A stretch of 64,000 bases of DNA from Candidatus Bathyarchaeota archaeon (GTDB lineage: Archaea > Thermoproteota > Bathyarchaeia > TCS64). The DNA is taken from assembly GCA_026014815.1 (NCBI GenBank), contig JAOZHP010000072.1, positions 62,001 through 126,000 of the forward strand, given 5' to 3'. Below are positions 10,254 to 19,441 of the stretch, in pieces. Each line of letters starts with the position of its first letter. Positions within the stretch are counted from its first letter, which is position 1. A program made the position numbers and the translations under genes. The notes beneath the pieces were generated by a model. The model did no database searches. It worked only from the letters and a program-made list of their open reading frames with translations, and had not been told where the DNA came from.

Positions 10254-10583
10254 CTATTTATCCATAAAGTCAACAACCTGGCCCTCCTGGGTCAAATTGA
10301 AAATGGCTATCTCTTCTCTCTGAACCCTATCCACACAGTATCCGTGCTCAAGAATTCTAAGATGCCAGTCAAGAGTCTTGGCGTCAATGCCCGTATCCTT
10401 CTCAAGGTCCTGGATAGTTTTGATTCCTTTCTGAATCGCCCTTAGGATATCTCTTCTAACCGGGTTGTTTATCGCCCTCAGGTATCTGCGGTGCCTCTCC
10501 TTGGTTTCCTCCATATCATCGGCTACAGTCTGGGACGGTTTGTCTGACACTGAATCACCCACCCCTTCATCGTGGCTGACCAT
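10254..10583 (-). CDS. ArsR-like winged-helix transcriptional regulator
   Basis: NNPVRRDILRAIQKGIKTIQDLEKDTGIDAKTLDWHLRILEHG HTH region. Confidence 0.75.
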   Translation of the reverse strand: MVSHDEGVGDSVSDKPSQTVADDMEETKERHRRYLRAINNPVRRDILRAIQKGIKTIQDLEKDTGIDAKTLDWHLRILEHGYCVDRVQREEIAIFNLTQEGQVVDFMDK

Positions 10584-10616
10584 TAAAACAGTAATGATGG
10601 AAAGAAGGATAATGTG

Positions 10617-11087
10617 TCATTTGATGAATTCTACTACACCCATCTGCTTCAATGGATCAGGGTCCTTTGTTTTTTTCTCGCTGTCAACAACGATCGCTGT
10701 ATCAAATGATTTACCACTTCCCGCGACGACGATGAACTGGCCTTCGACCAACTGTTTATCAGTGGCTATTGCCGCGGCTTCCATCGCTGCCTTGACCCCT
10801 GATCCGTGTTTCAGCAGTGCGGTCCTCTTATCCACATCGTCTTGAATGATGAGGTTCGCATTCTCGACCGGTGTGATCTTCTTTTTCTTCATCTTTTTCT
10901 TGGTATCGTCGCTGTACGAGAACTCTGTGACGCTTATGACTTGGGTCTCCTTACCAAGTTGCTCCGCGAGCCAAAGCGCCGATTTGCCTTGATGGCTCGC
11001 TGTCACAACCTGAGTAATTTGGTTCTCCTTAACATGAGCCTTCACGGCCTCGATGAGTTTCTCCTTGCTGGCTTTTCCGTCTCCCAA
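10617..11087 (-). CDS. Pyruvate kinase C-terminal (alpha/beta) domain-like protein
   Basis: TQVVTASHQGKSALWLAEQL ... GSGVKAAMEAAAIATDKQLVEGQFIVVAGSGKSFDTAIVV. Confidence 0.65.
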   Translation of the reverse strand: MGDGKASKEKLIEAVKAHVKENQITQVVTASHQGKSALWLAEQLGKETQVISVTEFSYSDDTKKKMKKKKITPVENANLIIQDDVDKRTALLKHGSGVKAAMEAAAIATDKQLVEGQFIVVAGSGKSFDTAIVVDSEKKTKDPDPLKQMGVVEFIK

Positions 11088-11275
11088 GATTAGTCAGATA
11101 ATACTGATTAACTGAGGCTATAACCTTTTTTTCCAGAATAACTTATCGTCTCTGTTCTGTCAATTTGTGATGTTGTTTGGAGCTGGGATGCACGAAACTA
11201 ATAATTTTAACTAATTTTCCTTATTGAAAACTAAATAAATAGGTGCATATACTATCATTACTGGTGGAATAAGGG

Positions 11276-11707
11276 TTGAGTACGGTATTAGACGCAGAGT
11301 TCTGTGAACTCCCTTGCAGAGTGCTGATGATGAAGGCACCCCCAACCGCGGACGCCGAGGAGAGGCTAGTTGATGTCACCAGTAGGCTACTAGGCGTTGA
11401 CTTCAAGGCTGTCATAGTCTACGACGATGACGAGCCGGCGGGACTCATAACCCTGAAAGATATCATGAAGTGGCTCGTGGAAGCCGAGGACAAGAACACT
11501 ATCCAAGTCAAGGAGCTCATATCTGTTCCATTGATCACCGTTGACATCGAGACACCTCTCCTGAAAGCATTAGATCTAATGAGAAAGTTCGAGATCAGAT
11601 ACTTGGCCGCGATTGAGAACAAGGTGGTTAAGGGGCTCATCACCGAGAAGGGTATCAAAGAGTTCTGTGAGCTTTACCCACATTACCTAAGAACCTACCT
11701 CGACTAG
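11276..11707 (+). CDS. Tandem CBS domain protein
   Basis: AVIVYDDDEPAGLITLKDIMKWL ... YLAAIENKVVKGLITEKGIKEF. TTG start. Confidence 0.75.
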   Translation: MSTVLDAEFCELPCRVLMMKAPPTADAEERLVDVTSRLLGVDFKAVIVYDDDEPAGLITLKDIMKWLVEAEDKNTIQVKELISVPLITVDIETPLLKALDLMRKFEIRYLAAIENKVVKGLITEKGIKEFCELYPHYLRTYLD

Positions 11708-11709
11708 CA

Positions 11710-12681
11710 TTAAAGCCTCCAGCCTTCTAGAAGTAGCAGGAATATCGATGCAGCGGTAAGGTCCGCTGTTGTACCTGGATTCATTGCACCGTTCTCACTC
11801 TGGAGTTCCTTATCGAACTCCCAAAGCATCTTTTCTCCGTCCTCTGTTGAAGATCCACCTGCCTCAAGGATCTGACGTGCCTTCATGCTAACTTTTTGCG
11901 CTGTCTCTATGCCCTGCTTTCTAAGCACCAATGCGTCCACGTGGTTTGAGAGTATGAATAAGAAGGTGTCAATGATGGCGTTGTTGATGTCGGTTTTCTC
12001 GTTGATTCTTTGCTTCAGGTATGGGTAGCCTTCCATGAAGACTAAGCTGAATCCTGAGACCCACTCATTGCATATGGTGTCTCTGCTTGCACATAGTTTG
12101 AAAACATCAATTGGTGTTTTTTGTTCTTCTATGATCTTGTTCAGTGATGATTCATCTGTGACGTCCAGCTCATCCGCGTCCCCAAGGTTCTCGGCAGACA
12201 TTGCAAGACCGATAGCATTATAGATCTCGACTGTGTCTTCCGGTGTCGCGCTCTGGATCATATCCCTTAGAACGGTTCTGAGTTCATGAATGTCAACTTC
12301 GCCATCTTTTACTGTGGCGCCCGCTGCCGCAGCGATGGGACAGAAAAGCAGAATGACTCCAAGATGAACATTGCCTCCACTCTGCCAAGAAAACATCTCC
12401 CTAACAGACTTGTAGACGGCCTCCCCAAGTCCGAGGGTCTGATAGTTACCTCCTTTTGACCTTAGCTCATATCCTTTCTCTGCCAGTGAACGTATTGTGC
12501 TCATCATGGCGACGCTTCCTGCGAGGAAATGCTCGTATCTGGTATCCGGATAATCGTGAACCCTGTGAATATTTCCCGGCTTCGGGTACGCAGAGACCTC
12601 TAGGAGCGCTGCGAGTGAGGCGCATCGAGCTACAAGGTCACCTATTTCACCGTGATTCACCAGTCTCACCCGCATAATCAT
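11710..12681 (-). CDS. CitG-like (triphosphoribosyl-dephospho-CoA synthase family) protein
   Basis: ALLEVSAYPKPGNIHRVHDYPDTRYEHFLAGS ... GGNVHLGVILLFCPIAAAAG ... NPGTTADLTAASIFLLLLE. Confidence 0.85.
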   Translation of the reverse strand: MIMRVRLVNHGEIGDLVARCASLAALLEVSAYPKPGNIHRVHDYPDTRYEHFLAGSVAMMSTIRSLAEKGYELRSKGGNYQTLGLGEAVYKSVREMFSWQSGGNVHLGVILLFCPIAAAAGATVKDGEVDIHELRTVLRDMIQSATPEDTVEIYNAIGLAMSAENLGDADELDVTDESSLNKIIEEQKTPIDVFKLCASRDTICNEWVSGFSLVFMEGYPYLKQRINEKTDINNAIIDTFLFILSNHVDALVLRKQGIETAQKVSMKARQILEAGGSSTEDGEKMLWEFDKELQSENGAMNPGTTADLTAASIFLLLLEGWRL

Positions 12682-12726
12682 GGTTGTTCATCTTATAAGC
12701 TTCAATCCATCCGGTATTGTTTAGAA

Positions 12727-13725
12727 ATGTCTGGGTTCAGGGAGGGAGACTATGTCAAGACCGTGGAGGGTCTTTTCTTCGCAGTAAAAGGAAATAGACA
12801 CCCCGAGGACAAAGTGATAACGTATCTCCGTTACATCCCTGACCCAGATGGAGATAGAACCCATGATGGGGCTGTTTACCGTAGAGTCTACGACCTTGAA
12901 ACAACGACCAAGTATCTTAAAGAAAAACACCCGTACTATCTTAATCACATCGAATGGCTCGACCGGACTCTTCAATCAGTTCCATTAAACCATATCGAAA
13001 AAGTATTCAAACCCGTGGAGAAACTCCAAGAGATTCTAGTTAACCAAGAAACAAGTTTAGAGCAAGAGATAACACGTTTTGTTAACCGTCTCTCAGACGA
13101 GAGCGCGGTGCCTACAATTGCTTTTGGTGTATCTGGCTCACTTCTCATAGAATTAGACACACCTGAGTCAGATATTGACCTGAATGTGTATGGAAGAGAG
13201 GCAGGGTTGAGCGTCTACAGGGCTCTAAAACGATTGCGAGAACATGAGGACTGGATCACTCCATATGATTCAGAGACCATCCGCGAGGTGCTAAACGCCA
13301 GGTGGGGTGCTACTGGGCGAGACTTGGATAAACTTGCGGTAATTGAAACCCGAAAAGTGCTCCATGGATTGATCTCTGGCATCGACTACTTCATCAGGTT
13401 AGTATCCGAAGAGGTGGATTCAACGAAATCAGTCTCTCGCGGAACAGTTACCATTAAAGCTAGAGTGGCTGACTCCTCTGACTCTATCTTTACTCCCTGT
13501 ACTTACAGAGTAGATGATGTCGATTATCTTAGAAATGGGTTCATCGGTAAGGTTTCTGAGTTGAAGAGTTACCGAGGCAAGTTCACTGAGCAAGCAAAGG
13601 AAGGCGACATCGTCGAGGTTAGAGGAACCATAGAGGAGGTTCAAGCACCTGAAAAGAACTTTTTCAGGATTATTCTAGGCGAGAAAAGCGATTACCTCGT
13701 TCCTGTGTCTGATCCCCTAGGATAG
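12727..13725 (+). CDS. Nucleotidyltransferase domain protein, paralog of 2088-3104
   Basis: FGVSGSLLIELDTPESDIDLNVYG. ORF caller start 12652 is likely too early; ATG at 12727 (MSGFREGDYV). Confidence 0.75.
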   Translation: MSGFREGDYVKTVEGLFFAVKGNRHPEDKVITYLRYIPDPDGDRTHDGAVYRRVYDLETTTKYLKEKHPYYLNHIEWLDRTLQSVPLNHIEKVFKPVEKLQEILVNQETSLEQEITRFVNRLSDESAVPTIAFGVSGSLLIELDTPESDIDLNVYGREAGLSVYRALKRLREHEDWITPYDSETIREVLNARWGATGRDLDKLAVIETRKVLHGLISGIDYFIRLVSEEVDSTKSVSRGTVTIKARVADSSDSIFTPCTYRVDDVDYLRNGFIGKVSELKSYRGKFTEQAKEGDIVEVRGTIEEVQAPEKNFFRIILGEKSDYLVPVSDPLG

Positions 13726-13768
13726 TTTTTAGTAAATCTATGGGGGAATCTATCTAGTCCGTCTGTTG

Positions 13769-14416
13769 ATGCCGATGAATGGAGCTACTATTACCGAGAT
13801 GCTGGATGAGCTAGGGTTTACACGCAACAGTATAGTGGAGACCATTCTCGTCACAAGTAGCAACGACGGGTCGTTGAACCCAGCACCAATGGGCGTTATC
13901 CGCTTAGATGACGAAATACTCGAGATCAGGGCTTTCAAAACAAGCAAGACACACGTTAACTTGAGCAACGGGGGGCAGGCATCAATAAACATCGTCAACA
14001 ACCCTATGCTGTTCTTAGCAACGGCGTTCAAAGACGAGATAAAGGCTCAGCCAAACATATGTGAAGAAATGAGCTTGGAGGAAGCCGAAGTATCGATACT
14101 TGTAGAGGTCTTAGAGAGAAAAGAGCACTCGGACCTTCAGGTTTCATACATGACGAGACCTTTGAAAATAGATATTAAACGCCGTCGCCCCCTCGTCTTT
14201 AGCAGGGGAAGAGCTAGGGCAGTTGAGGCCGTGATCCACGCAACACGGATCAAGGTGTTCAAAGCTGAAGGCTTATCCAAGGATGTTGACGCTTTGAAGA
14301 CACGGTTCGACAGATGTATAAACACGGTCAAACACGTATCCTCAGCGGATTCCGAGGAATACATGGTCGTTGAAAAATTAGTCTCGATGATGGAAGGATG
14401 GGGGACAAAGAGATAG
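13769..14416 (+). CDS. DUF447 family (flavin-reductase-like fold) protein
   Basis: IVETILVTSSNDGSLNPAPMGVIRLDDEILEIRAFKTSKTHVNL; overlaps next gene. Confidence 0.8.
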   Translation: MPMNGATITEMLDELGFTRNSIVETILVTSSNDGSLNPAPMGVIRLDDEILEIRAFKTSKTHVNLSNGGQASINIVNNPMLFLATAFKDEIKAQPNICEEMSLEEAEVSILVEVLERKEHSDLQVSYMTRPLKIDIKRRRPLVFSRGRARAVEAVIHATRIKVFKAEGLSKDVDALKTRFDRCINTVKHVSSADSEEYMVVEKLVSMMEGWGTKR

Positions 14417-15372
14417 AGATAACAATAACAACGCCTTCAAGGCTGCACTTTGGCATAGTGGACATGCGTGGCGACCTAGGCAGGATACATGGAAGCGTAG
14501 GCGTATCAATCCAGGAACCGCGACTAACTCTCAAGGCATACAAGAGCAACGAGACAAAAATCATTGGCGCTAGGTCAGGACGAGCATTAGACTTCTTGAA
14601 TAAACTACTCAGTATCAACCATGTGGAGACAAGTGTCACAGTCGAGATAACGCAGGACATCCCTGAACACGCAGGCTTTGGCTCAGGCACCCAGCTCGCG
14701 TTAAGCATCGGCACCGCCGTCTCCAGACTCTTTGACTTGGGGCTTCAGGCGAAGGAAATCGCTGTACGGCTTGAACGTAGCCGCGTCTCAGGAATAGGAA
14801 CCCTCGGGTTCCTCCATGGGGGCTTCATAGTGGATGGCGGACACGCCGTTGATCGCCGTGACACCGTGGCCCCGCTCATTCATAGATCGGATGTACCCAA
14901 TGACTGGGTGTTCGTTGTGGGTTTACCGGATATCATCAAAGGGTTCAGCGGTGAACAGGAACAGAACGCGTTCAAGAAGTTTGAGCCTCCACCCGCAGAC
15001 CTAGTCTCAGAGGTCTCTAGGATCGTTATGATGCAGATGATCCCGTCAATTCTTGAAGAGGATATCACGTTGTTCGGTGATGCGATGACGAAGCTGGACA
15101 CCAAGTTTGGTGACTACTGGGCTAAGGTGCAGGGAGGTAGATACAGTCACCCACGCATCGAGGAATGCGTCAACTTCCTTTTAGAAAATGATGCCTATGG
15201 AGCAGGTCAGAGTAGCTGGGGTCCCGCTCTCTATGGATTAGCAGACGGCATGATCCAAGCACGAAAACTATGCGACGAGCTATCAAAGTTCCTCCACAAG
15301 GATGACAACACCGGTAAGGCTTTCGTCACAAGAGCCGACAACAAGGGCGCATTGATAACAGATTCAAAGTGA
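14398..15372 (+). CDS. mptG: Beta-ribofuranosylaminobenzene 5'-phosphate synthase
   Basis: GHMP-kinase-like IPEHAGFGSGTQLALSIGTAVSRLF; TPSRLHFGIVDMRGDLGRIHGSVGVSIQEP. Confidence 0.9.
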   Translation: MGDKEIEITITTPSRLHFGIVDMRGDLGRIHGSVGVSIQEPRLTLKAYKSNETKIIGARSGRALDFLNKLLSINHVETSVTVEITQDIPEHAGFGSGTQLALSIGTAVSRLFDLGLQAKEIAVRLERSRVSGIGTLGFLHGGFIVDGGHAVDRRDTVAPLIHRSDVPNDWVFVVGLPDIIKGFSGEQEQNAFKKFEPPPADLVSEVSRIVMMQMIPSILEEDITLFGDAMTKLDTKFGDYWAKVQGGRYSHPRIEECVNFLLENDAYGAGQSSWGPALYGLADGMIQARKLCDELSKFLHKDDNTGKAFVTRADNKGALITDSK

Positions 15373-15376
15373 TCCT

Positions 15377-16942
15377 ATGCGTGTATTAATCGTAACAGGG
15401 ACAATGGCCGAGGAGTCAATTAGGTCCCAGACCCGAGACACGCCTCACATCGTTGACGTCATCGCGCTTCCCGTGACAGTGGCATCCTTCATCACAATTC
15501 ATTACGCGGCGGATATCCTCCGAAAAATGGATCTAAAAGAGTACGACATGATACTTCTCCCAGGAACAGTGCAAGGAGATGTTACTCCCGTCGAGGAAGC
15601 AACCGGTGTCCCCACGTTCAAGGGTCCAACCCACTATGCGGACCTGCCTCTGGTTCTAACAGCTGATATTGAGTACTCAAAGATTCTCCCCGCCTCTGAG
15701 CTTGTGAAAGATGAGGTAAACCGAAGAACCATCGGGGAGATCGAGGCCGCTGAGAAGGATTGGAGACGAATTCTCAAAGAAACAGGTGGCATAGTAATTG
15801 GTAGACCGGGACACGAGTTACCTGTAAGCGATGGTTTGCCAATGCGGGTTTTGGCTGAGATCGTGAACGCCCCAACTCTGAGCCTTGACGAGATAAAGAG
15901 ACGAGCCAGTTACTACGAGTCACAGGGAGCACAGATAATCGATATAGGGATGTTAGCCAGAAACCCCAAACCTGAGGCAATCCCTAAACTGATTGACGCT
16001 CTACGTAACACAGTCTCGATACCCCTCAGCGTAGACACCTTGGAACCCGTCGAGATCAAGGCATCAGTGGACGCGGGAATCGACCTCATACTCAGCGTTG
16101 ACGCCGGAAACCTTGAGGAAGTCGCCCCAATGATAACAGATGAAGCCGTGGTCGTCCTCCCCACAGATATGAGCAAGGGAATCCTTCCCAGAAAAGCAGA
16201 GGAGAGAGTAGCTGCACTTGAGATCAACATCGCCAAGGCTAGGGAACTGGGAATCAAGAACGTGATCGGTGACCTCGTGGTAGAACCCCTCCTAAAACCG
16301 GGGTTAATGGAGGGCCTGAAAGCCTTCCAATTATTCAAGCAGAGACAACCGGAGATACCTCTCCTTTTCGGAATAGGGAACGCCACGGAGCTCATCGACG
16401 CGGACAGCGTAGGAGTGAACGCAGCGTTGACCGCTTTGGCTCGTGAGGCAGGTTCAAACATGCTACATGTGCCAGAGCACAGCGTCAAGGCTAGGGGTAG
16501 CGTCCGGGAGGTAGTGCAGGCGTCACGGATGATGTTTCTCGCTGAGAGACGCGGGACATTGCCTAAGGACCTTGGCGTAGACGTGCTGAGACTGAAGGAG
16601 AAACGGTGGAACGAGGAGCCTTACAACCGTAATAGTGAGAAAGGAATCACCCTCGTGCCGGGAATAGGTGACACAGAGTTCTCCATGGATAAGCTAGGCT
16701 GGTTCAGAATAACGCTCGATAGAGAGATGGGTAAGATCGTTGCATCTCATTACCCCCCCGGACAGAGGGAGCCAGAGACAGTCATCAAGGGTGACACGGC
16801 GAGGGATATCTACCAGACTATCATAAGGATGAACCTCATTTCAAAATATGACCACGCCGCCTACCTTGGCAAAGAACTAGAGAAGGCGGCAATCGCCCTC
16901 AAGCTGGAGAGGTCCTACCAGCAGGACGCTGACATATTCTAG
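15377..16942 (+). CDS. Dihydropteroate synthase-like protein (archaeal pterin-cluster type)
   Basis: YYESQGAQIIDIGMLARNPKPEAIPKLIDALRNTVSIPLSVDTLEPVEIKASVDAGIDLILSVD. Confidence 0.88.
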   Translation: MRVLIVTGTMAEESIRSQTRDTPHIVDVIALPVTVASFITIHYAADILRKMDLKEYDMILLPGTVQGDVTPVEEATGVPTFKGPTHYADLPLVLTADIEYSKILPASELVKDEVNRRTIGEIEAAEKDWRRILKETGGIVIGRPGHELPVSDGLPMRVLAEIVNAPTLSLDEIKRRASYYESQGAQIIDIGMLARNPKPEAIPKLIDALRNTVSIPLSVDTLEPVEIKASVDAGIDLILSVDAGNLEEVAPMITDEAVVVLPTDMSKGILPRKAEERVAALEINIAKARELGIKNVIGDLVVEPLLKPGLMEGLKAFQLFKQRQPEIPLLFGIGNATELIDADSVGVNAALTALAREAGSNMLHVPEHSVKARGSVREVVQASRMMFLAERRGTLPKDLGVDVLRLKEKRWNEEPYNRNSEKGITLVPGIGDTEFSMDKLGWFRITLDREMGKIVASHYPPGQREPETVIKGDTARDIYQTIIRMNLISKYDHAAYLGKELEKAAIALKLERSYQQDADIF

Positions 16943-17778
16943 TCCGTCAATCTGAGTATGGAAACAGGATAATGGTCAACGCTTTCCAGCATCTCCCATG
17001 TTACTCCTGTTAACCCGGTATCCATTTTGCTGGACATACTCCAGACGGTTCTACCGGCTCCACCCGCGCATAACCTGTGAAATCGCCTCGCCAGCCATAG
17101 CGCCCTGTCAGGGTTGATTGGGTTTCCTGATATCGCTATTGGGGTTTGACGTGCCCTAAGCCCACATATTCTGCCTATGATGAATGTGAGAAAGCCCCCG
17201 AGGTGGATCAAGCCCGGTGTACTGACGTTTCTTGGGGCGATGTGAAGGTTTCTCCAACTGTACGTTGTGTCACCGTCAACGATCATTACCGTAACGTCTT
17301 TACCGGTATTTTCTTTGACTGCGTCCCGGATACGTGACGCCGACTCATATGAGTCCGCAAGAGGCAGGCTCACATATGAGAATGGAAGGTTACTGGCATC
17401 GATGCCCCCCTCCGAGTAATGGCGTAGAGACTGAAGAAGCCCTACGGTGCTCAAGGCCACCTGTTTATGGGCTGCCCCCTCCTCCCTCGGATAATTCCTC
17501 AAGTTATCAATAGTCGTATCCTTTAGCTTTGTGATTCTTCCAAGTGGTCCAGCCCACACCCGTGTAATCCATGGGTCAACGAGGAGTTTTGACAGTTTAC
17601 TCGGCCTAACCCGTGCCTCATCAATTAAATGTCCAGAAGCTGTGGAGATTGCTTTCTCGCTGACAGCGACGATATCGTTATCGGCTACTCTATTCTTTAT
17701 GGTCTCGGCGATCTCGGTGGCGTAGTCAGTTCCAGGTCTCCAGTAATGGGTTCTGAACCTGATCGCCTTGAGCTTCAT
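16939..17778 (-). CDS. F420-0:gamma-glutamyl ligase (CofE)-like protein
   Basis: NDIVAVSEKAISTASGHLIDEARVRPSKLSKLL and DVTVMIVDGDTTYSW. Confidence 0.7.
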   Translation of the reverse strand: MKLKAIRFRTHYWRPGTDYATEIAETIKNRVADNDIVAVSEKAISTASGHLIDEARVRPSKLSKLLVDPWITRVWAGPLGRITKLKDTTIDNLRNYPREEGAAHKQVALSTVGLLQSLRHYSEGGIDASNLPFSYVSLPLADSYESASRIRDAVKENTGKDVTVMIVDGDTTYSWRNLHIAPRNVSTPGLIHLGGFLTFIIGRICGLRARQTPIAISGNPINPDRALWLARRFHRLCAGGAGRTVWSMSSKMDTGLTGVTWEMLESVDHYPVSILRLTD

Positions 17779-17792
17779 CGCTAATAGTCCAG

Positions 17793-18590
17793 TTAAGGCT
17801 TGTAGCGATCAATAAGGTATTGTTTGAGGTTATCCACAGCATGGACCGCAGATGAGTCAGAGTCATAGTCTATTGTGGGCACCCCCTCCATATCCGCGTC
17901 AGCGACTGACACATCGTAAGGAATCATGGCGATGACGGGTATTCCCAGCTCATCCATCTTCCGCTGAATGAACTCTCTGTCCTTTTCACGTGTAATCTTG
18001 TTACCAACGGCAAATATCTCCTTGACCTCTATCTCTTCCGCCATCCTGATTATCCGTTTTAAGGTATCAACAGACTTCATCTTGGGTTCAAGAACTACCA
18101 GCATAGCATCCATCCTTCTCGCTGTGCCTCTACCGAGGTGCTCAAGCCCCGCCACCATGTCCATTACGAGAACCTCGCCCCGCTGAATCAGTAAATGTTG
18201 GACCAGCACTCGCAACAGCGCGTTGGCGCCGCACATACACCCTGTTCCTCCGCCTTTCACCGTGCCCATTATCAGTAACTTCACGTCGTCTGGGGCGTTC
18301 AAGCCATACTTGTCAACTAGGTCGTTGACCCTCGGAGTCATATTGAATACGGGACCGAGTGATTCCTCAAGGTCCAGCCCTGTTCTCTCACGTACTAGCT
18401 CCTCGTTTTCAGAAAGAGGCTGGACGCTGTCAGCTACATCATGGTCCACCCCAAGGCTATACGCAAGATTCAGGTTAGGGTCAGCATCCACAGCGAGAAC
18501 ATTGTACCCGTCCCTAGCCATTAACCTTGATAGAGTAGCCGAGACGAACGTCTTGCCCACGCCTCCCTTCCCTGCGACAGCTATCTTCAT
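17793..18590 (-). CDS. CooC-like nickel-insertion ATPase (MinD/ParA family)
   Basis: MKIAVAGKGGVGKTFVSATLSRLMARDGYNVLAVDADPNLNLAYSLG; GGTGCMCGANALLR. Confidence 0.88.
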   Translation of the reverse strand: MKIAVAGKGGVGKTFVSATLSRLMARDGYNVLAVDADPNLNLAYSLGVDHDVADSVQPLSENEELVRERTGLDLEESLGPVFNMTPRVNDLVDKYGLNAPDDVKLLIMGTVKGGGTGCMCGANALLRVLVQHLLIQRGEVLVMDMVAGLEHLGRGTARRMDAMLVVLEPKMKSVDTLKRIIRMAEEIEVKEIFAVGNKITREKDREFIQRKMDELGIPVIAMIPYDVSVADADMEGVPTIDYDSDSSAVHAVDNLKQYLIDRYKP

Positions 18591-18600
18591 GTGTCCACAC

Positions 18601-19377
18601 CTAGTAACCGACTTTTTTAAGGATGGTCTTCACCGACTGATAAGTCGGTGAATCCTCTGGGAGCTCAAGAAGAGACTTACCCTCGATATTATACTCTGTT
18701 ATCATCTCGTCGCTGCTGACCCTGCCGAGGAACCTGAACTTTTGTTTCTCCGCCTCTTTCTCAAGAGCTTCGGTGAACCGGTACCCTCCCACGATGTAGT
18801 AGTTGTCGAACTCTATGCCTACTTCCATCATGATCTTGTAGGATCGTACTGCGTTGTCGAAGCTCTTCTTGGATGGGTCGAGTATGTTGAATACATCCTT
18901 CACCTTCTTAGTTATCCTGCGGTTCAGGTGTTCGACGCCAGCGGGGCTATCCACCACCACGTACTCATAGTTAGTAGCCCACTTGTCCATTATCTGGCCC
19001 ATTGAACGATCGGGTAGACAGTAGCATCCTTCTATCCATTTTGTGCCTATCCCGATGAAGTCGAAGAAGCCGCGTCCCTCATATAGACACTCGCTGAAGA
19101 GATAGGGCTCGATCTTTTCTGTGGGAGTCATGCCCATCATTCTTGTCATCTTTCTCTCTTCAAGTATCTCAGACAGTACATCGGCGATGGTTTTCTTTCC
19201 CTCTGCCTCCAGGTCTATGCCCATCATCTCGGCTAAGCTCTCATCTGGGTCTGTGTCCACCATAAGCACTGGGTCAACACCGGACTCACCTAGATGCCGC
19301 GCAAGAAGCGTGGTAAACGTGCTTTTCCCTGTGCCTCCCCTGCCAGTGACTACGATTGTTCCTTTGTAATCCGCCAT
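18601..19377 (-). CDS. Second CooC-like P-loop ATPase
   Basis: TIVVTGRGGTGKSTFTTLLARHL and LMVDTDPDESLAEMMG; YEYVVVDSPAGVEHLNRR. Confidence 0.85.
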   Translation of the reverse strand: MADYKGTIVVTGRGGTGKSTFTTLLARHLGESGVDPVLMVDTDPDESLAEMMGIDLEAEGKKTIADVLSEILEERKMTRMMGMTPTEKIEPYLFSECLYEGRGFFDFIGIGTKWIEGCYCLPDRSMGQIMDKWATNYEYVVVDSPAGVEHLNRRITKKVKDVFNILDPSKKSFDNAVRSYKIMMEVGIEFDNYYIVGGYRFTEALEKEAEKQKFRFLGRVSSDEMITEYNIEGKSLLELPEDSPTYQSVKTILKKVGY

Positions 19378-19441
19378 TTCGTTACCTCTATACCACTTGG
19401 TTCAACGCCAGAAGTGGTTTCAACTATTATTGGAATGACAG

